In this document: piece after piece, positions 10,848-18,678 of the stretch
Numbering within the stretch: the first letter of the stretch is position 1
How the letters are laid out: the number at the start of each line of letters is the position of its first letter
NCBI GenBank assembly: GCA_003427395.1
Contig: BFEA01000320.1
Span: 123,384 to 144,863 of the forward strand
Source: Chara braunii
Taxonomy: Eukaryota; Streptophyta; Charophyceae; Charales; Characeae
Reading direction: 5' to 3'
Length of the DNA stretch: 21,480 nucleotides
Position numbers and translations under genes: made by a program
The notes under the pieces: model-generated
What the model saw: the letters and a program-made list of their open reading frames with translations, nothing else
What the model was told of the DNA's origin: nothing
Databases searched by the model: none

Positions 10848-12100
10848 AAAAAAGGACAGCGTTTTGCCTCCCCACTTGGGGATCAGCTTTTAGACAAAAA
10901 CGGTCAGCCAAGCAGTGTGTCGAAGTAAAGAAGCGATGCCGAAGTAGACAAGGCGCCTTGCCTTCCCGATGAAACGAGTGAGAGTCCAGTAGAGTAGGGA
11001 GTGGAGGGAGTCTCAGTGGAATCGAATTGGTGTAGGACGAGAAAGGTTGTATGAGAGGGGGAATCCGAGTGGATGAGGGATCCGTTGTGGGCTGGGATCG
11101 GGTCTAGATTAGAGTTGGGTTGAAAATTGCACCGCGCTCGTAAGGTATTGGGGATTGAGTGAGAGAATGGGGAAGGGGCGGGTTCGTGATGGGAACGGAT
11201 CAGAAAGAGACGAGGGGGCGCTGGGAAAGAGGTCAGGAGTGAGTAGAAGGACGCAACGATATCCGGGAGAACGGACCGAAGCTGGGGTAGGAAGACCAAG
11301 GNCGGGGTCGCGATCGGAGGAGGAGGGGAGAGGACAGGGAAGGGAGGGGGGGGGGGGGGGGGGGGGTAAAACAGGGACCAGATCGGAGATAGTGTATGAA
11401 AGAAGCGGGGCGGAAGTGAGGGAGGGATTATATCGCGTTCGGGAAGCAGCGGGTAATCGGAATTGAACAAAGTCAATATTTTGGAACGTTGCACCAGAGG
11501 AGGAGGGAGGGGGTAGGGGGAGGGGGAGGAGAAAGTGGGGTATTGGCGATCGGATTAGGGTGGGCGGAAGCCGGACAAGTCGAATCGGGGAAAGAAGGCT
11601 GGGACGTGGGAACCGGGTGAGGAACTGGAGAGACAATGGCGGGGGTTGGGAAGGAATCGAGGATGAGGTGGGCCGGATTGGGAGATGGTTTGCGTTCGTG
11701 GGGGAGTGGGGAGGTAGAGGATGGGATGAGACACCGGCGAGTTGGACGGAATCTGAGTGGAATTGGTAACGATGAAGGAAGACCGGGGAGGTATATGGAT
11801 CAGAGAGAGGGAGGAAGGAGAAAGGTTCTGCTGGTAAAGGAGAGGAGAGAGATTTTAACAGGGAAGTCGACGAAGTTGAGCTTTGGAATGAAGTTGGGAG
11901 AGAGACGAAGTCAGGGGTTGGGAGAGAATGGAGATTGGGAAGGGCCTGGATAGGAGAGAAAGCTTGTTGGGAGAGCGCCGGAAACAGGATAAGAGGTGGT
12001 CGAGGTTAGGATGGGGGGATAGTCGAGTAGAAGAAGAATTAGATTGTGGATGGAGGAGTGAGAAGAAACGAGAACAGGGAGGAGATAATGGTACTCTCAC
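10848..12100 (-). other. Probable LINE 5' leader, strand-skewed purine/pyrimidine tract
   Basis: The plus strand here is overwhelmingly G and A, so the LINE-sense strand is C/T-rich. The many open frames are proline/serine-rich or glycine/arginine-rich artefacts of that bias, with no domains. The stretch lies directly upstream of ORF1 on the LINE strand, where an internal promoter would be expected. The outer boundary is not marked by any repeat and is approximate. Confidence 0.5.
11346..11366 (+). repeat. G21 homopolymer
   Basis: Twenty-one uninterrupted G on the plus strand lie within the LINE leader, so the LINE RNA would carry C21. The tract can form a G-quadruplex on the plus DNA strand. 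Its length is likely unstable and hard to assemble. Confidence 0.9.
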
Positions 12101-12159
12101 TTGCCAGACTTTGTCTTCGAAGAAATCTCTGACTGGCCTATTTGATCGTGGACGTCTCT

Positions 12160-12640
12160 GACAATGGCGAGACGGGCGCCCTTGAAGCCGATTGTGTAGG
12201 TGTTTGTCGATGGACTTGCACTTGCGCCTTCTCCCGAAAGTCGGTATGGGCGCGCGCCTGGGGCACGTGCCTTACCGTCAGCTTTGGCTGGCCCAGATTC
12301 CAGATGGCGTAGTTTCCCGCGCGCGGGATTTGAAAAAAAACACTCGAGTTGTGGCGCGGGAAAAACACTTCCTTTTTGGATGAGCGCTCGCACGAGGCGC
12401 ACTCTTGCGATGACGGGAGAGAGGAGATATTGGTGAAGAGGCGATCGCTGCACGGAAGACTCCGTAAGGTTAAGCGCGCGCCCGAGGCGCCCGCTCGCGA
12501 TGGCTGTCTGAAACGAGCTATGGCGAACTGGCGTGTGCTTGTGCGCTACCCGAGCGGCGCGAGCGCGAGCCGCGTCAGTCCCACCGCTGCATCAGTCCCG
12601 CGACAGTCAAGCGCTCCGTGACAGTCCGGTTCCTATTCCC
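12160..12640. promoter_or_regulatory. CpG-rich block with two E2F-type sites and a G-box
   Basis: GC- and CpG-dense sequence sits between the purine-rich LINE leader and AT-richer DNA. It contains a G-box CACGTG at 12264-12269, an E2F consensus TTTCCCGC at 12313-12320 inside a palindrome TCCCGCGCGCGGGA (12315-12328), and a second E2F consensus on the opposite strand at 12356-12363. A 20-bp imperfect direct repeat starting CGAGGCGC occurs at 12393 and 12483. This looks like a promoter. It could be the LINE's own promoter, since it lies about 1.4 kb upstream of ORF1, or a host promoter for a gene not visible here. Open frames within it show no domain. Confidence 0.4.
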
Positions 12641-12938
12641 CCGGCAAGTCAATATAGAATACATAAAGGACTCACACACGCTCCTCCCCATTATGGTTGA
12701 GAGGTCCGAGTGGGCGACATTGATTACTTCCTCGAGGAAGGATGTACCACCTCTCACCCCTGCCTAATTTAGCCTATACTTGCTTGGCTGTCCATCTGTC
12801 TGTTCCCGGAACTGCTCCTCTCAGCTGAGTCGCTGTCAGGTATCCGTGATTATACTAGAGCATTCTGGAACATATATGCATTTATTAAACACTTTTTTGG
12901 CTCTATGACAGCATTAACATTGTTCCTGTCTTAACCTT

Positions 12939-12954
12939 AAAACCCTAAACCCTA
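12939..12954 (-). repeat. Short interstitial plant telomere motif / telo-box
   Basis: AAAACCCTAAACCCTA is about two units of the plant telomere repeat (TTTAGGG on the minus strand) and includes the telo-box AAACCCTAA at 12940-12948. A degenerate AACCTTAA precedes it. In plants such short motifs occur in promoters and at repaired breaks. There are too few units to be a chromosome end. Confidence 0.7.
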
Positions 12955-13021
12955 GGTCTAGATGTTTCCTGATTTGTCGGTGATTGAAGTTCCCGATAGA
13001 AAATAATTCTCCTAAGTCTGT

Positions 13022-13160
13022 CACTGTTGTCCCTCAAGAAACCGACTGGATGCACTTTTAGCTCGAGAAAAAGCAGTCCGAATGCTTGTTTGTCGGACCA
13101 CCACCTTGGAATTGTTAAGAAAACCTGTTAAGGCTGCAATTCTATTATTAGAAGGAAAAA
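13022..13160 (-). other. Possible short terminal exon, unrecognised
   Basis: On the minus strand a run of ten T, then CCTTCTAATAATAG, resembles a plant 3' splice site. It is followed by about 40 open codons (ALTGFLNNSKVVVRQTS is readable) ending at TGA near 13021. No homology is recognised, it does not match the expected second exon of a SULTR protein, and the next upstream exon is unknown. Chance is a real alternative. Confidence 0.15.
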
Positions 13161-13561
13161 AAAAACATAAGAATAAAGCCAGGAGTCCGAAGTTCAAAAA
13201 CATGTTTTGAGCTTCTGCAAATAACACATGGAACATTGTGACCTGGGTTAGTACCAGTTGGCTGCTTTTCTGGAAGCGGCAGTTGCAGCAATATTTGTCT
13301 ATGCCAGTGGATCACAATAAAGGGGCAGAGCTCAGAATCCTTGTCTATCTTGCAACCTGGATCCGACCCAGATCTGGTCTGCAAAAAAAACTGCAATTGC
13401 ACCCAGCCCTAGCTGCAAAAGAAAATCCTGCCAGCTGTACCAAACTGGATGGTTGGTCTTTGTAGGTTTCCCACACCAGACCCAGCCCAGCCAGGAACCC
13501 GAAAAAAAAAAAAAACTGCACCTGACTGGATCAGCACCCACATCAATGCCATTCTGGTCAC

Positions 13562-13709
13562 CGGAGCAACTGGCCCCCCCATAGGCCACTCATTTTTTAT
13601 TTTTTTTTCAAACATCGAACGTTGCCCTTTCTCATCGGAGCAACTGGCCCCCCCATAGGCCACTCATTTTTTTATTTTTTTTTCAAACATCGAACGTTGC
13701 CCTTTCTTT
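13562..13709. repeat. Near-perfect 74/75-bp tandem duplication
   Basis: The unit begins CGGAGCAACTGGCC, carries a T6/7-A-T9 block, and ends CGTTGCCCTTTCT. It occurs at 13562 and again at 13636. The only differences I see are one extra T in the T-run of the second copy and the unit edges. Open frames across it are repeated artefacts. Confidence 0.9.
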
Positions 13710-14180
13710 GTAAAAAAGAAAGAAAGAATCATGCTACACCCATTGTCAAGTTCAGTGCATGCATCTACAATCAGCTGAAGCAGTGTGCACGGAGAGAGCA
13801 AGAGATCGTCACAGAAAGCGTTCGAATCTTAAAAGGAGGATTGTGAGCAAGACCATTCATCACTCACGAGTCTATACAGAGAGCAGGTAGGGGAGGAAGA
13901 GACAGAAGAAGAGTAGAGGAAAAAGAAAAGAGGTGAGAAGGAGGTGGGTGAGAGACACACAAAGTAAGCGCTTGTCAGTTCAACCATGATAACTTAAGGC
14001 CGTCGCCCTTTTCTTTTTTAAGAAAACAAGAAGAATCATGTTATCTCCACTTTCAAGTTCACTACGTGCATCTGTAACCGGGTGGCGACGATATGTATTC
14101 GAAATGAAGCAATGTGCATGGGGAGACCACGAGGTCCTCACAGAGTGTGATGGAATCTTGAAATGAGGATTCAGAGGATG
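13700..14180 (+). repeat. Diverged direct duplication of about 150 bp, about 300 bp apart
   Basis: Copy 1 (about 13700-13850) and copy 2 (about 14004-14180) share, in order, GCCCTTT + T-run, AGAATCATG, TCAAGTTCA, TGCATCT, GAAGCA.TGTGCA, a GAG/CACAGA block, and GAATCTT.AAA.GAGGA. Copy 2 carries an extra block of about 20 bp near 14080-14100. The spacer is GA-rich. No gene is seen. The divergence implies an older event than the 74-bp duplication next to it. Confidence 0.65.
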
Positions 14181-14579
14181 CTATCCCACCGAATGAGCTA
14201 AGCGCTTTATCGGCTACTCTTTTTGTGAATGCCTGCCTGCATTTCAACCTCTCTTTTCTAGAGTGTATCCTGAAAGGAGTTTCCGTCTGGAAAAGAGTTT
14301 CCGACATCTCCGTGAGGTTTAGGGGTGCAGATCAGGTGGTGGCTCTTGCGACTTCATTCGATATAAAGAAGACATTTACAGGTTTATCACATGTGGGGAT
14401 CGTGCATGAAGTGGAGTGGTTAATGCAGACTTGTGAAGACAGATTTTTGCGAAGTGAATGTGGCCGTGAGGGATGAAGGAACCTACCTCAGTCAAGATGG
14501 TATGATTTTCTTTACGTCTGCCCATATTCGTAAGGCAGTGCTGTTTGAGATGGACAGGTCGTACTTATGTTTACATAGC

Positions 14580-14792
14580 AGGCCCGCTCACCCGCCTGCT
14601 TTTCCAGCCCACCTGCCCGCCTGTCCCCCCCCGGCCCTGCCCACCCGCCTGCCCACTTGCCTGCCCACTCACCTGCCCACCCACCCTTCTGCCTACTCAC
14701 CCGCCCCACCGACCGACCTACCAACCGTCTGTCCGTCCGTCTGACCGTCCATCCGACCAACTGACCGACCAACCAACCAACAAACAGACGGG

Positions 14793-14866
<74 letters not shown>
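14580..14866 (+). repeat. C-rich degenerate short-period tract followed by (GA)35
   Basis: From 14580 to about 14790 the sequence is a degenerate array of 4- to 8-bp C-rich words (CCTGCCC, CCACC, then CCGACC, CCGTC, CCAAC). It is followed by an uninterrupted GA dinucleotide array of 35 units at 14797-14866. Open frames through it (Pro/Cys- or Arg/Glu-repeat) are artefacts. Confidence 0.92.
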
Positions 14867-14869
<3 letters not shown>

Positions 14870-15610
14870 AACGGGAAAGTCTACAGGTTCGCAAGTGACA
14901 TGTCTTCTATGCACCTTGTATCAATCCCACTTACTCTGTTCTTAGGGGCATACAGAAGGCTGGTGGGGGGTGGGAGAATAGTCGATGATGCAGTGCTTTT
15001 GGTAGCATAGACAAGATCTGATCCCCACTCAGTGCAGAAGGTGAGATGCATTTTGGCGCAGTTTCGGCACGCCTATGGGCAAACGCTGGTGGTAGTCCGG
15101 AATGCCGACAGTGCAAAGCTCATTGGGTTCAGTGGGACACAGCTCTTCGACAGTCCAGGAATGGATATATATCCGAGTGAACCTCGGGAATGGAAATGAG
15201 CAAGTTCTGGAGGGGAGGTTCGCCCTTACTCAAAATTTTAAAGATTATGTCTCATATGTACCTATGCACACCGAAATAGCAGCGTGCTGTATCGCATTGA
15301 TAGGAAGACACACAACATGTTGGGGTTATTTTTCTCCCTTCTTGCGATGCAGAAAGAGCTTGGTCGGTAATTGTCGAGATCCTCTACAATTTCTTCCTCA
15401 GGCACGTTTTCAAGACCCCACGCACCATCACATCAGGCAAAGAGGGAAACCCATATATGCAAGGCAGCAAGCACAACCGAGCAAGGCAATCAATATCCTA
15501 AGATGGAAGGGCAGGAGCCATCAATGCACCAAGGTAGTAATCATACTTTAGGCACAATGGAATTCACAAATGAAAAAATTGGCTCTCTCTCATTGAGCCA
15601 CCTACACTGA
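14870..15610. other. No recognisable gene
   Basis: The longest frame, 15102-15551 plus (149 codons), has no motif, no supporting splice structure and an even spread of rare residues. I treat it as chance. No RNA gene is visible. Confidence 0.45.
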
Positions 15611-15612
15611 CA

Positions 15613-15683
15613 TTTTTCTTCTTCTTTCTTTCTTTCTTTCTTTCTTTCTTTACGTTTTTCTTCTTCTTCTTTCTTTCTTTCTT
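15613..15683 (+). repeat. Compound (TTTC)n / (TTC)n microsatellite
   Basis: Two TTTC arrays are separated by TACGTTTTTC and flanked by TTC units. The following 100 bp (to about 15780) is rich in GATTTG/GATCTG words, a degenerate low-complexity extension. Confidence 0.9.
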
Positions 15684-15789
15684 GGTTTATGATTGGATTT
15701 GATTTGGTTTGACCATCCCTGATGGGGCTAAATTGATCTGGTCTGTTCTTATCTGATCCGATGAGCTCTGATGAGATTGCAATCACTGT

Positions 15790-16690
15790 GTTTTGACTTG
15801 AGGGGGGTGTTGGACTGCAGGATGATCGATTTCCTTTCCTGCTGAGGAGCACTGGTTCCACCACGTGGAAGGGACAGCGAGGAAACTTGCCCTCAGGGAT
15901 TAGGGGCTTGGTAGGGCACCCACCCTTGGGTCTTGATGAGCAGTTTAATCCCCTCGCATGATGGCAATCAATGCTACTCATCATCAGCAGATGATCATAA
16001 TTGGCTTCCGTTTTGAAACTGGGACGCTGGACCCGGTTTCCAGCTGGTGCAGCTCCAAAAAAGACGAAAAAACAAAACAAAAGGATCCCTTTTCTGAGGA
16101 GTCACTTACAGAGGCCATTTTCTGCGGGCAGGTGGGCCAACTTTGCATAAGCAATGTCCTGCATAAGCCAACGGGAGACAAATCCACATAACAGTGCCAT
16201 ACACAGACCAGTCATTGATTACTATCTGTTCATCCGTGTAATGAACCCAAACTCATGGGAAGTCTACAATATCAAAAGCATGCATGTGCTATGTAGTCTC
16301 ACTCACACAAAAAAGCCTCAGAGCACAGTCAAGTACCCGGAAAACTAGACAAAGGTAGGGAAGAGGTGGAGAGGAGGACAGAAGCTTCAAGAGCAAACAA
16401 TGAGTGCAATTATTGTCCGATTCATCCAATCCCGTTCTACTTCAGGACTGCTCCCACTCAACTCGCCGCCTCGGCAATCTGTCCCTCTACCGTTGTGAAG
16501 CTCAGATACGGAAGCTAGCGCGCATCGTCACCAACCTTCAGAAGGAAGCTGCTGTCTAATTAACACCAGCAGCAACAGGTGAGTGAGGTAAGGCTCTCAC
16601 GTCCGAAAGAGGCACACACTGGCCACAAGCAAATCTGGGCCACACAGATCGGGAAGTCTGAGCCTTTCAAGGAGGCAAACTGGAGCCAGG
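15790..16690. other. No recognisable gene
   Basis: Frames are short. One short plus frame near 16445-16560 reads RKLARIVTNLQKEAAV before a stop. It has a coiled-coil look and might be a gag-like remnant, but it is too short to assign. Confidence 0.35.
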
Positions 16691-16707
16691 CCAGGCCGAG
16701 TCAACAC

Positions 16708-16715
16708 TATAAAAG
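16708..16715 (+). promoter_or_regulatory. TATA box TATAAAAG
   Basis: A consensus TATA box lies in a GC-mixed region on the plus strand; a start site would be expected about 30 nt downstream, near 16740. No coding sequence follows it, so an LTR promoter (solo or eroded LTR) is the likeliest explanation. LTR ends, a primer-binding site and flanking duplications were not found. Confidence 0.35.
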
Positions 16716-17207
16716 AGAGGTCTGCACCGGCTCTTGAATTCAGTCGGCCTTGTGCTGCTTGGAGGCTCGAGCACTGTTGCTCAAGTGCCAGCGCTGGAAG
16801 AAGGCAGACAGAGAGGGTGAGAAGTTGCCATAGCTAGAGTGAGAGAGATTGGCAGCCATATCCTGTAGAAGGTGCTGATGTTATGTGCTCAATTGATTCA
16901 CAATCCAAAACCGCATTCAAATGTTCCCATACACATCGGAAATGACAGGCAGACTGGAGAGAGCAGATTCACACCATCTGTAACATCAGCATAGCAGAGA
17001 GATTTCCCTCATAATCCCGCTCCCTGCTGTCCGTCTTCATAAGGTGTCAGCGCAGACAAGCACCATGATGAGATCAGCTCATTGTCAGAGCGTGTCAAAG
17101 AGGACCTTGTGGCGAGAGCCACGTCAGCATAGTCAAGTATCTAGCTGGCGACGAAGGCAGAGAATGGCGCCATCATACACCAATAGCAGTCCTGCGTTGT
17201 CGCATCA

Positions 17208-17296
17208 GCGTCCAGCCAGCGTAGTGCCAGCGTCAAGCTAGTGTCCAGCCAGCTTAGTGCCAGCATCGAGCTAGCGTCAAGCCAGAGTCAAGCAGC
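17208..17296 (+). repeat. 33-bp minisatellite, about 2.6 copies
   Basis: Units of 33 bp begin GYGTCCAGCCAGC and contain TAGTGCCAGC, at 17208 and 17241, with a partial third from 17274. Short related words (GTCAGC, GCCAGC) extend either side. No function is evident. Confidence 0.8.
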
Positions 17297-17435
17297 ATGT
17301 GCAAGACTGAATATCGGTCAGCAGGCGCTGGGTCAACTTAAAGTGTTGACTCCGGTTGACCAGCCTCTGGTCTCTCAGATACGATGGCCCAGATTGTCTC
17401 GCAGCCGATGGCCTGGATTCAGTAGAACTTTACAA

Positions 17436-17720
17436 AAATCCAAAGAAGAAGCCCCTGCTAACTCCGTGCCAGCAGCCGCGGTAAGACGAGGGGGGCAAGT
17501 GTTATTCGGAATGGCTAGGCGTAAAGGCCACGTAGGCGGCGAATTAGGCGCGAAGCGGTGAAAGTCGCGGTTCACTGGAGTAAGATAGAGGAAAGTGGAA
17601 TTTCTAGTGTAGAGATAAAATTCATAGATATTAGAAGGAACACCAAAAGCGAAGGCAGCTTTCTGGGTCTCTACTGACGCTGAGGTGCGAAAGCATGGGA
17701 AGCAAACAGGAATAGATAGA
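17436..17720 (+). pseudogene. rrn18: Nuclear insertion of mitochondrial small-subunit rRNA (rrn18) fragment
   Basis: The stretch carries the universal 530-loop sequence GTGCCAGCAGCCGCGGTAA (17466-17484), then GGCAAGTGTTATTCGGAATG and GGCGTAAAGG. Further on come GTGTAGAGATAAAATTC (the conserved 690 region), GAAGGAACACCAAAAGCGAA, GACGCTGAGGTGCGAAAGC, and finally AAACAGGAATAGATA. It corresponds to roughly E. coli 16S positions 495-794. The CCAAAAGCGAAGGCAGC and GGTGCGAAAGCATGGG words fit streptophyte mitochondrial rrn18 and not plastid rrn16. About 30 nt in the 590-650 helix region seem to be missing compared with the land-plant sequence, either natural shortening or a deletion. Homology stops abruptly on both sides, so it is not a working rRNA gene. 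Open frames over it are artefacts. Confidence 0.88.
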
Positions 17721-17722
17721 TC

Positions 17723-17779
17723 TGGCCGGGCTCTAAGAAAACACGGCCAAAGGTGTCCCCTCTAATCGTAAGATTAGAG
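17723..17779 (+). repeat. Two small hairpins directly after the rRNA fragment
   Basis: GGCCG...CGGCC spans about 17724-17748. CTCTAATC-GTAA-GATTAGAG (17760-17779) is a perfect 8-bp stem with a GNRA tetraloop. They may be further organellar RNA-coding sequence brought in with the rRNA piece, or chance. No group I or group II intron core was recognised. Confidence 0.4.
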
Positions 17780-17881
17780 TGTGCATCCAGCTATATCGGG
17801 AAAACATTCATTGGATTCCTTACACATACCTGCGAACAGCCAAAGGTGTGTGTCTGATCGGCGGCCTGGACTGGGTCCATG

Positions 17882-18072
17882 TTGACTTTGAATCGTGGGC
17901 GTGAATTTCCAAACTTCTGTTGACCTTTGACTTTCCACGGTCAACTGCCGCACGTTGGGCCTCTGAACGCCAGTTCAGGCCTTGCTTCGGGTACCCCACA
18001 GTAGTAGGCCTTCGTTCAGGCATTTTACATGACTTAGGCATGGCCTTTGACCCCTATTTGGGCCCTTTGACC
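17882..18072. promoter_or_regulatory. Cluster of six W-box motifs (TTGACY)
   Basis: TTGACC/TTGACT occurs at 17882, 17920, 17927, 18047 and 18067 on plus and at 17939-17946 on minus. Three more lie at 17331-17361. WRKY factors of plants bind this core. In SULTR orientation the cluster lies just downstream of the first coding exon, inside the presumed intron. TTGAC-rich repeats also occur in plant transposon DNA, so the regulatory reading is inference. Confidence 0.3.
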
Positions 18073-18204
18073 AAAATGACGACCCACCGCCCATGACCGA
18101 TGCATGATTTGAGCTGAGTTATTGCACCTGTGTCTATGTTAAAACAAAAAAAAAACAATTTGAGTCCTTCACTTATGTCTTCTTGGCTTGGACCAGATAC
18201 ACAC

Positions 18205-18586
18205 CTGAGGGACAGCAAGACTAGCAATGGTAAGACCAGCAATGATATCATCTCGAAACAACTTCCAGGAATACTGCTGAATCCACTCCACGATCGGGAA
18301 TATGCTATAGATGAGAAGTTTGATCTGCTCTCTCCGCCGCTTGCCCCTGAAGTCCTTGAAAGGATCACGCACAGCTGTCACTGGCAGTATAGACATAGCA
18401 TCATCCAGAATTGCACGCTTTGGAGGAATCGTCACCTTGCATTCTGGACTGTCCTCCCTAGCTCCATAGTCTCCCGCCATTGGCACTGCTTGGTGTGAAT
18501 ATAAATCCTACTGTCTATTTGCTCTTGTATCGGAAGGCGTTGAAAACGCTCTTTAACGATGTGGCATGTGTGCACCCTTGCCGCAC
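18205..18586 (-). CDS. SULTR-type sulfate transporter, first coding exon (partial gene)
   Basis: The exon has 106 nt of 5'UTR, then an ATG at 18480 (context CCAATGGCG) and 92 codons to 18205. The peptide has the N-terminus of plant H+/sulfate symporters of the SLC26/SULTR family: PPKR (res 19-22), a basic FKDFRGKRRR (41-50), LLIYSIFPIVEW (55-66) and the signature DDIIAGLTIASLAVPQ (77-92) that begins the first membrane helix. Full SULTR proteins have about 650 residues, with a membrane core and a C-terminal STAS domain; none of that is seen here. The exon ends CCTCAG|GTGTGT, a phase-0 donor at the PQ position. Upstream a T-rich TTCTTTTCTTGCAG acceptor ends at 18587, so a 5'UTR intron is likely. 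An in-frame TAG 8 codons before the GTG-CCA-ATG start rules out upstream extension. The exon has no lesions, which favours a live gene with a very long first coding intron. An exon fragment is the alternative. Confidence 0.85.
18553..18567 (-). other. Four-codon upstream ORF in the SULTR 5'UTR
   Basis: ATG CCA CAT CGT TAA (MPHR, stop) starts 87 nt before the SULTR ATG within the same exon and ends 72 nt before it. Such a uORF could lower translation or respond to nutrient state. That is inference, since only its presence is visible. Confidence 0.6.
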
Positions 18587-18606
18587 CTGCAAGAAAAGAA
18601 AAAAAC
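18587..18606 (-). promoter_or_regulatory. Candidate 3' splice site of a 5'UTR intron
   Basis: The minus strand reads a pyrimidine run TTTTTTTCTTTTCTTGCAG followed by GTGCGGCAAGG. It fits the plant acceptor consensus (TGCAG|GT). The matching donor and untranslated first exon upstream (higher coordinates) could not be located. Confidence 0.55.
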
Positions 18607-18678
18607 ATGCAAAAGCACATCAGCACTGTAAATTCGCAACTTGATCAACACTCATGGATTTTCCATCAGAGTCCTGGT

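Noticed and set aside
11109-11636. Proline/serine-rich minus-strand frames in the LINE leader
   Set aside because: Strong C/T bias removes stop codons in several frames at once; proline runs come from the homopolymer tract.
14512-14914. Frames with Gly/Trp/Val or Ser-Leu repeats
   Set aside because: Products of the C-rich short-period array and the (GA)35 microsatellite.
15102-15551. 149-codon plus-strand open frame
   Set aside because: No recognisable motif, no splice signals, and the length is within chance for 21 kb of six-frame sequence.
15541-16080. 179-codon minus-strand open frame
   Set aside because: Much of it is Lys/Glu/Arg repeat from the (TTTC)n microsatellite; the rest has no domain.
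17241-17575. Open frames over the rRNA fragment
   Set aside because: The sequence is conserved as rRNA, not protein, and the frames have no protein motif.
17466-17715. Fragment bounded roughly by common 16S amplicon primer sites, suggesting contamination
   Set aside because: Homology begins about 30 nt before the forward site and breaks off within the reverse site, and both flanks continue into nuclear-type sequence.
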